Positions 20,001 through 29,734 of a stretch of 64,000 bases of DNA are shown here, in pieces (the stretch's first letter is position 1; each line of letters begins with the position of its first letter). The stretch is from Pipra filicauda (Eukaryota > Chordata > Aves > Passeriformes > Pipridae), in contig NW_024104998.1 of the NCBI RefSeq assembly GCF_003945595.2, positions 3,343,790 to 3,407,789 of the forward strand, read 5' to 3'. Position numbers and translations under genes: made by a program. A model generated the notes under the pieces. That model was given only the letters and a program-made list of their open reading frames with translations, searched no databases and was not told the origin of the DNA.

Positions 20001-23000
20001 AAACAACAGACTTTTTTTCTCTTCAATACACTGCTTCACATGAGAGCTCTCTGACCATATCTCTGGACTAATCTCTTAAATCGTAGTTCCAGCAATATTG
20101 ATTAATAAGCTTTTCATGAATGAATCTTCTACTTTTGCTTACTTTTTCAAGCACATAGGATTATACACAACACTGCACAAAATTTCTGCAGCTACCCAAT
20201 TTTTCTGTTTTGTTCTCCATTAAAGACCACAACATATGATGCATCTTTATTTGGCTATATTACATTCTCATTTAAAACGCAGAGAGGTCCAAATAGCAGA
20301 ACATATCCAAAAGCTCTTGATGTTGTAAAGTCTCCTGTCTCTGCCAGGACAGAGGAATTTCCAGGGGGGTTTGGCACATCCTATAGATGATGTACGTCTC
20401 CCTTCATTTGGGATATATTGAACGATTAATAACTCTACAGCCACAAACATTTTCTGAGCAATTCTCACACAGGCTGATGTCAAAATTATGGCTTTGCGTC
20501 TGCTGGCCAAATAATTACATGAGAATTCAAACTCTAGACGGCAGAAAGGACACTGCCAAGAAGGGACTGCTGAAGCAAAATCAAATCTGGTCTGGTGAGG
20601 CTAGGCCAGTATCTATTCCAGAAAGGATCTACCAGAGACAACTATCTGGTGAGCTATCCAAACTCCTGCCCTAAAGTCATCTTAGACACACAAGCGCCCA
20701 GAGAACTGGAGACAAAGTTATATCCACCAAGCTTTCATATCTGGTCCACCAGTATTCTTGACAGCCATTCCAGCACTGCTGCTGGTCAGAGGTTTTAGGC
20801 CTTTCAGATCAAGGGTAGCTTACTAATCCAGAGTTCTGACCTCAAACATACCTGTGCACCTTCATGGATGTACATGTGCATGGGAGAAAAGAAGAATAAA
20901 TGGGTACAAGTCATTCAGCTTTAGACCTGATGGATTCCCCACCAGACAGTTGATTCCAAAATCTGCTGGAAGCTTTATACTGATTGCAGGACAAGACTTA
21001 GCGCCATCTTCCTGGGCACTTCTCTTTTGACAGAGATTTGTGTTTGTCTGTCCCTAAGCAAGCTCATATGGAGAAGAATGACACTCAGACACATGCTGAC
21101 CTCTAAAGCTTACAAATATATAGGTGGATAAATAAGGACAACAAGGTGTCTGAGGTAAGAGTTAAAAAGAGCTCAATGGTACCAACAACAAATCTTATTA
21201 TGTTAGGCTCACTTGGAAAAGGTTTCAAAAAGAGATGGGTGAGTGCTTGCCACAACTTCCTTTTATAAGCAAACACTGTTTTTTTGACTCTTATAGCACC
21301 TTACCAAGGTGGGTGTTGGCATTTCCAAAAAGGCATGGTCTTGCCCTTTGTAAACAGGGTTACATATTTATAGGTATTTTTGACTGTACTGTTAACTTCA
21401 GTACTTCGTAACCGCTTTCCACAACATTAGGATACTATAGAGTACATGAGCTTACCTCCATCATGAGGAATTGGAGCAGAAGCTTCAGACAAGATTGCTG
21501 GATTAGCTGGATTTGAAGAAAAGGCAGTCTGAGCCTAAAAGCAAAGAAACTCACATAAGTTATCTTGTATAAGAAAAACAAAATCTTTATTATGCAGACA
21601 GAAGACTCAAAATTTTCTTTTGTACATGCTAGTTACTATTTATCTTGAAGTGTTGAAGTCAATCTTTTTATTTGAAATAAATAGCTTCAATACAACATGC
21701 TATAGTAGTATCACAACTTCTTCAGTAGGTGAACTCATATCTTCCTCACAAACAAAGCTACAATTATAATGCAGAGAGGCTTTACCATCAGCCTGTTCTG
21801 TTTTTGTCATCAAGCAAGTTAAAGAGCCTTAAAGGACTCATTAAACTTGGCTGACAAAGCTTTATAACACTAAGTTTTAGGGTATGACCTTTGGCAGAGT
21901 ATTTTGCAATTACTTTCTCATCTGGATAGCAGCAGTTTTACCTCTTCACCATTTACGGATGTTATTAGTGAGATCTACTGAAGTCCCTTTCAAGTGTCAA
22001 GTTCCACACAATCCAATGTTAGTGGTTCAATATCTTCTGAAAGAAGTAGACCTTCTAAGATGATTTTTCTACAGCATTTGCCACTACAGTGAACACATAA
22101 AGCTTTATTTCTGCATTGCTGACTGACTCACAAATATAAGAGACCTTATTTAAGTAAGCCAGTTTCCTTCCTTCTCAGTACCTCAGCTACTATTTTTTGG
22201 CCCTGTGTAATCGTGACTAGTGAAAAACACTGCCTTACAGAGGCCTGTTAAGCGTGATGGAAATAGCTCTCCCAATAACTTTCCTGAGATTGAATGTCAA
22301 AGGTGGGGGAGAAATTACTAAATGCACAGTGAAACATCATGCTGAACAGGACACATAAATCATCTAACACAACACGACAGCCAAATTACTTCATGATGTT
22401 AAGGAAATGCATAAAAATAGAAGACTTCTTAGTTCTGTACACTCCAGGAAGTTGTCTTCAGAAAAAGGTCTCACAGCAAGAATGACTCATTATTTAGTAA
22501 TATCACATGTACTTAAAAGAATAGGCTCCAACTCAAATGAGGGACAAAAAGAACAGGTTAGAATAATATTTAATGTAACAAGTTCATTTGTTTTAACCTG
22601 CAGTCATTTTAATCTCACTTCCTTGTTGTGGATACAGATATTGTCTTTCTGTACTCTGCCCGCTTTTCTTCTAATAATGCTCTGAGATGTTTTTAAAGAG
22701 ATAGCAATTTTATAATGCACTACTTGGGAGAGGCAAATAATTTAGCCTTTGATGCCAGCAGGTCAAGGGAGGTGATTCTGCCCCTCTACTCTGTCCTTGT
22801 GAGACCCCATTTGGAATGCTGTGTCCAGGTCTGGGGTCCCCAGCACAGGAAAGACACAGACCTGTTGGAGAGGTCCAGAGGAAACAATCACTGAAATGAT
22901 GAGAGGGGTAGAACACCTCTCCTGTGAGAAAAGGCTGAGAGAGCTGGGGTTGTTCAGCATGGAGAAAAGAAGGCTCTGGGGAGACCTTACAGCAGAGTTT

Positions 23001-24499
23001 CAGTACCTAAAGGGGGCTTATTAGAAAGATGGGGACAGACATTTTAGCAGGGCCTGTTGTGACAGGACAAGGGGTAATGGTTTTAAAAGAGGGTAGATTC
23101 AGACTAGATACAAAAAAGAAGTTTTTTTTAAATGAGGGTGGTGAAGCAGTGGAACAGACTGCCTAGAAAGGTCACAGATGCCCCAACCCTGGAGACATTC
23201 AAGGTCAGACTGGACTGGGCTCTGAACAACCTGATCAAGTTGAAGATGTCCCTGCTCGTTTCTATGAAACATATCAGTGAAAATGGAATGGCTTACTGAT
23301 TACATTTATTACAATTTCCCATTGTAATATATAAACCCTAGCAGCTGGTCAATAAAAGGACAAAGAAGCACATTCTTGGCTCCAGGCTACTCATTTTTCA
23401 GTTCAGCATTACCTAACTGTAGATAAAGGACTTTGGTAAGATAAGAAGAATGGAGTGGGTGGACACAACAAAGAGAAATCCCAACATAGCACCCACAACT
23501 TCAAAAGCCCCACCCCACACATACAAACACAGGTGAGACAAGGCACTGCACTTTGGGATAGCACAGCAGAGTTAACAAGCTGTTCTATGCAGTTTGCTTG
23601 ACTGTTTCCCAATGAGAACAGCAAGGACAGAAGTAGTAGTCACCTTAAAACTCAGTATAAGTCCTCGCCTTTGCTTAAACTGGGAGGGAATGCAAGTTAA
23701 GTTCAGGAAAAGGTGAAACACTGAAGAAAGCAAGGAAACCCCTTGTGAAATATATTCATGTCAAATTTCTCATAGAGTTTTTAATCCATTAAAATGCTTT
23801 CCACCATTTTGTTTCACAGGTATTTTTTTAGTCCTCATCATGTCTAATAATAAAACTACCAATATTCTTATACATAAAGGGTTTTACACAAATGTGATAA
23901 TCTTGGATGTCCTGAGAGACCTAGTTACTACCAAGAAATAGCCAGTGGACAAGTCTGTGATTCTACACAGCATTAAGACAGCCAGTGCTTCTTTTTTTGG
24001 GGGTGCTCAAATGACCAAGAAAGCCTTCTGACACAGATTTGGACAGTGGGAGTGAGACATGGAAGGTTAATTAGTTCAGTCATCATATCAGAGCCAAAGT
24101 ATTTGAAGAGACTGACTATGTTTGTCTACTTAAGACCAAGTATCTATGCTTCAAAAAACCCCAGCATATCAACATATTGAAGGTCATCCACAGCATTTAT
24201 GCTTGTTCAGCAGAGTGCCCAACATGAATATAAATGAATATATAAAAATTTAAAAATAAATATATCCAGGCAGTAAATTAAGCATTAATGACATTATATC
24301 AAGCTACAAAGTAAAGAGCTTGTCTTTCCCCTTTAGAGTACAATGGTAAAACAAGTTCCCAACCACAATACACCTCCCCTTACCTAGATTAAATATCATC
24401 AGATATATTACTATCATCAGAACTCCTCTTTTTTAAAGTCCACCATACCTGAATAACTTTGTCCACCTTCAGATCTTCTAGGGAAGGATAGAGAGACAT
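13950..24499 (-). CDS. SDCBP: SDCBP, syntenin-1: tandem-PDZ scaffold, complete coding sequence
   Basis: Eight coding exons on the minus strand, in transcript order: 24499-24449, 21534-21456, 18968-18859, 18544-18386, 17088-16913, 15704-15533, 14971-14880, 14004-13950. They sum to 894 nt, giving 297 residues (human has 298). The N-terminus has LYPSL at 3-7 and LYPRLYPEL at 45-53, the LYPxL motifs by which syntenin binds ALIX. PDZ1 spans about 112-192 with carboxylate-loop KIGLRL at 123-128. PDZ2 spans about 196-272 with HVGFIF at 207-212 and a lysine at 213 equivalent to the PIP2-binding position. The tail ends in DHSVPEV. Known role: cytosolic and membrane adaptor for syndecan tails that drives syndecan-ALIX exosome biogenesis, trafficking and adhesion signalling. 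All junctions are GT/AG and in phase. Identity is essentially certain from sequence and synteny. Confidence 0.96.
14880..14971 (-). CDS. SDCBP: SDCBP coding exon 7 ([13 protein letters not shown]...)
   Basis: The minus-strand acceptor is AATAACAG and the donor AAGAG|GTAGGT. Thirty codons (250-279) cover the last helix and strand of PDZ2, including [18 protein letters not shown] and YEYIIK. Confidence 0.95.
15533..15704 (-). CDS. SDCBP: SDCBP coding exon 6 (PDZ2 core)
   Basis: The minus-strand acceptor is TCTTTTTAG and the donor AAG|GTAAAA. Residues 193-249 begin [20 protein letters not shown] and include [20 protein letters not shown], the binding-groove half of PDZ2. Confidence 0.96.
16913..17088 (-). 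CDS. SDCBP: SDCBP coding exon 5 (PDZ1, second half)
   Basis: The minus-strand acceptor is TTTTGCAG and the donor GACAG|GTAAAG. Residues 134-191 read [20 protein letters not shown], then [20 protein letters not shown], a hallmark of syntenin PDZ1. Confidence 0.96.
17401..17420. repeat. 20-bp perfect palindrome in an SDCBP intron
   Basis: TTTCCTGTTTAAACAGGAAA is its own reverse complement. It lies between the coding exons at 16913-17088 and 18386-18544. Confidence 0.95.
18386..18544 (-). CDS. SDCBP: SDCBP coding exon 4 (linker and PDZ1 start)
   Basis: The minus-strand acceptor is TTTAATCAG and the donor GACAAT|GTAAGT. It has 53 whole codons (81-133) with [23 protein letters not shown] and [16 protein letters not shown], so the carboxylate-binding loop lies here. 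Confidence 0.95.
18859..18968 (-). CDS. SDCBP: SDCBP coding exon 3 (overlapping LYPxL motifs)
   Basis: The minus-strand acceptor is TTCTATAG and the donor GGT|GTAGGT. It encodes [20 protein letters not shown] and a Gln/Ala/Val-rich linker. The GGT|GTAGGT donor keeps phase with the next exon (QGQLV); a GTACC donor five bases later would not. Confidence 0.93.
21456..21534 (-). CDS. SDCBP: SDCBP coding exon 2 ([19 protein letters not shown]...)
   Basis: The minus-strand acceptor is GCTTTTAG and the donor GGAG|GTAAGC. Residues 18-43 plus a split Gly form a low-complexity Ala/Ser/Pro segment ending APIPHDG. Confidence 0.94.
22745..23265 (+). mobile_element. CR1 LINE fragment in SDCBP intron, plus orientation
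   Basis: About 520 bp of sense CR1: CAAGGGAGGTGATTCTGCCC, GGAATGCTGTGTCCAGGTCT, GAGAGAGCTGGGGTTGTTCA and CATTCAAGGTCAGACTGGAC, ending near GATGTCCCTGCTC. It lacks the terminal octamers. It is antisense to SDCBP transcription, in the intron between the start-codon exon and the next coding exon. It is very similar to the inverted copy at 61473-62215. Confidence 0.93.
24185..24224 (+). repeat. 40-bp motif, copy A (SDCBP intron 2)
   Basis: CATCCACAGCATTTATGCTT followed by GTTCAGCAGAGTGCCCAACA. It matches copy B at 26287-26326 at 36 of 40 positions, in the same orientation. It lies just downstream of the start-codon exon in transcript order. Confidence 0.8.
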
Positions 24500-24530
24500 T
24501 TTGATGAAATCTCACTAGGCAAAGGGAAGA
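24449..24530 (-). CDS. SDCBP: SDCBP exon 2 of the transcript: start codon exon
   Basis: On the minus strand the acceptor TTTTTTCAG is at 24531-24539. It is followed by 31 nt of 5' UTR, then ATG at 24499-24497. The sequence encodes [17 protein letters not shown] and has donor CAG|GTATGG. The LYPSL motif and KVDKVIQ match known syntenin N-termini, which fixes the start. Confidence 0.95.
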
Positions 24531-25008
24531 CTGAAAAAAAACCAAATGGGAAAGCAAACAAACCACATGGTTAGCTGTCAGATATTTACTGAGTTTACAA
24601 CTTAAAAAAATTTAAGAAAGAAAAATAAACCAGACAAAGTGCCAAATAAGTGATCTGTGACTTGCAAGCCAGCACTAAAGATACCTGACACTACAGATAA
24701 ATTCCATTACGACTGCCCATTTAATCTGTTATCAATAGCAGGCTTTGGGTAATAGGTTTTATTTAATGTACTTATGACTGTGAAAGTTAAGTCTCAACAA
24801 TGAGAAAGCTTATACAGAGAAAACCACTTCACGGGAAGCATTGCAAAGACAGACTTCAGGAGGCCAGGATGCAATAATAATGAGGGTTAAGAGGAAAAAG
24901 CTAATCGCACTCCTCCTAATTGGGGCGGTATTTTATATAAAACTGTAGCTTTCCCTCTGTTATCCAAAATATCTAAACACTTTCATCAGTTCTGATATTC
25001 CAGTGATC

Positions 25009-25551
25009 TGGTTTAGGCTGGAATAGAGATACTGTTCTTCCCAGTAGCTGGTACAGTACTGTGTTTTGGATTTAGGATGAGAACAATGTTGATAACACAC
25101 TGATTGTTTTAGTGTAAACACTATTTAGCCACAACTAAGTCCAGGACTTTTCAGCTTCTCATGCCCTGCCAGCGAGAAAGATGGAGGGGCACAGAGTTGG
25201 GAGGAGACAGAGCCAGGACAGCTGGCCCAAACTGGCCAAAGGGATATTCCATGCCATATGGCATCATGCTCATAGATAAAGTGGGGAAGAAACAGGGCCA
25301 AAGGCCACTGCTTGTGAACTAGCTGGGCATTGGTCAGCGAGTGGTGAACAGGGGCAATGTGCATCACTCATTTTATATATTCCAACTCTGTTATTATTTT
25401 TTTTCCTTCCTTTTCTGTTCCATTAAACTATCTTTACGTCAACCCATGGGTTCACTCTTTTACTCTTCTAATTCTCTCCCCCCATCCTGCTGGGGCAGGG
25501 GGATCCAGCAAGCAGCTGTGTGGCCCCTAGTTGCTGGCTGGGATTACACCA
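25009..25551 (+). mobile_element. Solo LTR in SDCBP intron 1, plus orientation
   Basis: About 543 bp with TG...CA edges. It reads TGGTTTAGGCTGGAATAGAG, then CAGCTGGCCCAAACTGGCCA, a GATAAAGTGGGG TATA-like segment, ATTAAA at 25422-25427, and ends CTGGCTGGGATTACACCA. These are the U3, R and U5 landmarks of an abundant avian ERV LTR. No internal retroviral genes flank it. It is antisense to SDCBP, and the opposite-orientation relative is at 12327-12851. Confidence 0.8.
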
Positions 25552-26286
25552 TGAGATCCAGCAAGAAGCCACTAACTGGCTTCCTATGTCCATTTGCAAC
25601 AGAGACAGCAATTACAGCAAGAGACCATAAACCAGGAAGATTGAGTCAGCGGTGAGTTTCAAAACACAGAGACTCCAGGCTGGCTCTCATGTGATGTTGG
25701 GAGAGCCCTGTGGCAACTTATCAGGAATTACTACAACAAAACCAAGGGGAAGAGAAACCCAAGCAAAACCAAAAAAAATAAACCACTTCACATGATTTTC
25801 TAAGGCACCACACTGACATCCAGCTCTGTTAGAGCTTGTCACCTGAGGCTTCAGGAAATCCCATTTTTCCAAAGCTCTTTCACTCTCCCTGAGATTAGCT
25901 GAACTTCTGAAAACCATAATAAAACACTCCACAACAGCATATGGGAACATTTCAGTAAGGGGGGTAGAGAGGGACAGAAACAGAAAACAACAAAATGTGG
26001 TACAGTTTTGCAAGTTATAGAAGGCACTGAGAACACAGTTAACAAGGAAGATTTATTAAAAGCTTTTGGTTGGGGGATTCATTTTCTCATCCAAAGAACA
26101 GAGGTCCTTATTCATGCAGCAATTTAGCAAAAATTCCAGACTAAAAGTGACCGCTGCATAAATCCTTGAGCTACTGCTTCTCTAAGTGCAGATATTAAGT
26201 TGATTTTTAAATGAACACCACACACAGAGATGCCTAATGTGATATTGCAGTAACACAAAGGACATCTCTTCATATTACACTAAGCT

Positions 26287-26326
26287 CATCAACAGCTTTT
26301 ATGCATGTTCAGCAGAGTGTCCAACA
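26287..26326 (+). repeat. 40-bp motif, copy B (SDCBP intron 1)
   Basis: CATCAACAGCTTTTATGCAT followed by GTTCAGCAGAGTGTCCAACA. It has four substitutions and no gaps relative to copy A. The flanks do not obviously align. Confidence 0.8.
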
Positions 26327-28439
26327 GCTCCAGTATCATCTCAAACTACAATTAAAACTTTAAAAAAGCATGCCCTAAATGTGACAGAAATCTAAACTGT
26401 GAACATGTGGACCATTATATTGTAATAATTAATTGCCACTGACATTTTTGACTAACTGATGCAACTAAACCAAACACAGTTAAAGCCTGGAAGCTTTATA
26501 AATTAAACATACACATTTAAAGCCCATTTAAAGTTCTGTTTTAATCCAGCATTGACCTCAAACAACCAAGTGCTTTTGCTCATCCCAAATGGGTAACAGC
26601 AAATGTAAGCCCAAGCCCAGTAAACCCTGTGGTCAGGTAAGCTGTGCCTGAATGCTGCATTCCGCTGCAAACACCACTCAGACTCGACATCTTCTGTGCT
26701 ACAGCAGCTCTCATAGATTCAGGTGCTGGCCCAAGCACTGGCACACATTCAAAGCCAGCACACCCCCGGCAGCAGGCAGGAAAAGAGGGCAGGCCAAGGA
26801 CGGTGTGTTCCTAAAGAAGTCACCCCGTGGCAGGGCAATCAGGGACACAACAGCAGCACTTTGCAGTTGGTGATCTCCAGCATCCGCACAGCAGCAGAGA
26901 ACAGCACAAGGAGTGCTGGGTCCCCTGTCCCAGTGACCAACTTCCATGGTACACCCTGGCCAGCTTTAGTTCTTCTCCACAGACCAGTCTCACTCTGCAC
27001 ACAATTACTGGTTACATTTGTCACAGACATGCAACTTCAACCTTCCTCTAGTTTAGAGGGAGGACCAATGTTCTTTCTGTAGAAAAGCACTAGCAAAGCT
27101 AAACATATATTAATTCTCAGATCACATAAGATGACACTCCAGCAGCTTATCCCGCCACTTGACAATCCCCTCCCCAGTCAAGAGCTCACAAACCCAAGTG
27201 TCTGTCACCAAGGATCTGCTGGGCTGGTTCCTTCATCATAATCTCACCTGTTCGTGGTTTTGGTTTTCCAATTAGAGAGAATAACTGCCACCACTGTAAT
27301 TGCATTCAGTGAGCTCAAAACTTTGCATATGGTATTATCAATTTCTGCAGCAGCAGTTGTAACACAAATACCTCTCGTCAGGTAATGCAAGAGCCAAAAA
27401 AAAATAGTGCACTTGGTTTCAAATAAGATTTTTAAATAACAATTGCCAGTGGTAGGGACTACCAGTAACTGCAGGAAGAACTTGCCCATGGCTTCTGTGG
27501 AGCTATGCACAGTTATAAACACGAGTTTCAGCAGGCGCTGTAACAGTTTTAGGCACTGACCACAAAAGGTGAGTCAGTACAACCTCCTTTTCTTTCAAAA
27601 ATCTACAACATCAGAATCGTCTTCCTCGATCATTTCCATACTTCCATGTATTATGAGGAGCACAAGTGTTTAGGAAAGCAAAAGTGAAAGCCAAAGGAAG
27701 AGCGTGGGGGCAAGAGGGGCTGCTATAACCCAGTTAGTGACCTGCAAAACCTGGAATTAAAGACCTCTCCCCACTTCTCAGTACCCTTGGCTGGAAAGAC
27801 TGACTGCCAGTGCCAGCACCTCCCACTAAAAGAAGATCCTGTTTGCCAAAGGGAAGTGCCGGGCCACTGGTCGGAGACCTGTGAAACGCGTCACTCGTGA
27901 CACCCTGAGCCTGCCAGCAGGAAGTCTTGAGGGTGGGAGTGATCCCGAACTGCTCTCCGTGGCGTGGCTGGGAGAAGACAGGCTCCCCGACACATTCTCC
28001 AGGTCGGAAAGCACGGAGCTGAACACAAACAACACAGGATCCTGCTGAACTCCAACCTGGCCAGCCTGTAGTGTCCGCTGTCTCTGAAAGCACCCCCAGC
28101 CAATACTGGGGAAAGGGAAAAATCAAACCAAAACAAAAAGCGCTACCCCGAGTGCTTTCCGCCTGTGGCCCGTGGAGAGATTACAGCAGGCCACAATGTC
28201 GGCACCTATATTGAACACTGGTTCCCCTTTCCAGAATTTAGAAGCTTACTAGCCCCAAAATTCGTCTTTAAAGCAGATGCAGGACAACACCTCCTGGAGG
28301 TCAGGCTGAGACATCAGGAACCAAGGAACTGTTTTGTAAGACACGTTCTCCACTAATAACTCGGTATTTCCCTCCTGATACATATCTAATTAGCCTCGAA
28401 GCAATTGTCCTCATTATCCACTCACCTCCGAAACCTGAT

Positions 28440-29160
28440 GCCTCCATTTCAGATCCGAAGCTGGGCCCGCCTGCCCGAAAAGGCACGGCGTATCCACCCC
28501 ACCCCTGCAGCACCATCCAGCCCGTCTGAAGAGGAGTTACTACAGATGTCCGAGCCTCCGCCGAGCCTACTCTCTGCAACGACCCCGGAGCCCGAACGGG
28601 AGGTCAGAAGACGCCCCCAGACCGTGGAGGGACGCGGAGGCTTATTCACTCGCCGTTTTCCCTGTCTGTGGGCGGAGGAGCCCCTCGGGCCGGCAGAAGC
28701 CTTTCCCCCCGCCCCCGGCCGGCTGCAGGGAGCGGCGGCCCCGCAGGAGCACGACGCGGGCCCGCGGGGGCCAACACGGCCCTCGCCAGCAGAGCCGCCC
28801 CGGCACCGGCCGCCCCCTTCCCGGTCCGCCATGCCCGGCCCGCAGCCCCCCGCCCACCCCTGAGGACCGGCCGCCGCACAAAGGGCCGCGGGGACGGGAC
28901 CCCCCCCCCCCCCCCGCCGGTCTCCGCCCTCCTTTACCTGCGGGCCGGGGGGTCGGTGGCTGCCGCTGGTCGGGGCCCTGAGTGCGGAGAGGGGCGGCGG
29001 CACCGGCTCCGAAAATCCCGGCAGCGCAGCGGTGAGCGGGGCGGGGGCGGCGGCGACGTTGGCCCGGCCCCGCGCATGCTCCGGGCCCGCGGCCGGGACT
29101 GTCCCCTGGGCTCCGGGCCGAGGGTCGAGAGAGGGGTGGTGGCGGCCTAGCTCTCCTCTG
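28440..29160. promoter_or_regulatory. SDCBP: CpG-island promoter of SDCBP
   Basis: A sharply GC- and CpG-rich block of about 0.7 kb sits in AT-rich surroundings, with repeated GGCGG/CCGCC Sp1-type boxes, for example around 29036-29055. There is no TATA box, as is usual for a housekeeping promoter. A C run of about 16 lies at 28900-28915. Start sites were not determined; transcription is expected on the minus strand from roughly 29.0-29.1 kb. Confidence 0.8.
28938..29030 (-). other. SDCBP: SDCBP non-coding exon 1 (5' end approximate)
   Basis: A consensus donor GCAG|GTAAAG in minus orientation sits at 28938/28937 inside the CpG island. SDCBP in other vertebrates has a non-coding first exon before the ATG exon, so this is the best candidate. 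The upstream limit is a guess. Other donors in the island are possible. Confidence 0.5.
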
Positions 29161-29176
29161 GCCGCTTGTTTCATTT

Positions 29177-29540
29177 AGAATCACAGAATCATCAAAGTTG
29201 GAGGAGACCTTTAAGATCATCAAGTCCAACCGCCCACCCAGCACTACCTCTGTAACCCCTAAAGCACATCACGCAGCGCCAGATCCAGGCGCCTCTTGAA
29301 TGCCTCCAGGGATGGTGACTCCACCACCTCCCTGGGCAACCTATTCCAATGCCTGAACACCGTAACAGTTAAAAAAATTTTTCTAATACTTAATCTGAAT
29401 CTGTCTCAGGCCATCTCCCCTAGTCCTCTCACTGCAGGCACGGCAGAAGAGACCGGCCCCCACCTCCACCCCCTACACCTCCTTTCAGGTAGCTGTAGCG
29501 AGCAATGAGGTACCTCCTGAGCCTCTTTGTCTGAGACTTA
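29177..29540 (-). mobile_element. CR1 LINE fragment abutting the SDCBP CpG island, minus orientation
   Basis: The + strand starts AGAATCACAGAATCATCAAAG, then TTGGAGGAGACCTTTAAGAT, TCAAGTCCAACC, GGCGCCTCTTGAATGCCTCC and TCCCTGGGCAACCTATTCCA: the antisense of a CR1 3' end including its terminal repeats. It is in the same orientation as SDCBP and its 3' end stops about 15 bp from the island edge. It belongs to a different CR1 subfamily from the copies at 22.7 and 61.5 kb. Confidence 0.9.
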
Positions 29541-29544
29541 CCCC

Positions 29545-29689
29545 TGGCTTGCTTTCTTTTTCTACTGCCTTTGCCTCAACCATTTGCTGTTATTGGTTCA
29601 CAGCTGTTGTGTTCGTGGAGGAAAAAGTATAATTTTCTGCTCATTTTCCAAGATTTTTGGTTTGGTTTGGAGTTTTGCTTTGGGTTTTC

Positions 29690-29734
<45 letters not shown>

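Larger units (their letters stand above)
24531..28937 (-). other. SDCBP: SDCBP intron 1 (4.4 kb)
   Basis: It lies between the non-coding exon 1 donor GCAG|GTAAAG at 28937 and the start-codon exon. Besides the LTR it holds a copy of a duplicated 40-bp motif at 26287-26326. Elsewhere it is unannotated sequence in which I see no exon. The 27.5-28.4 kb part is moderately CpG-rich and could hide an alternative 5' exon. Confidence 0.6.

Noticed and set aside
28449..29174. 241-codon frame on the minus strand across the CpG island, with overlapping frames of 200, 160 and 152 codons
   Set aside because: GC-rich DNA has few stop codons, so long frames arise by chance in several phases at once. The translation is Pro/Gly/Ala/Arg low complexity, and the region is the SDCBP promoter and non-coding exon.
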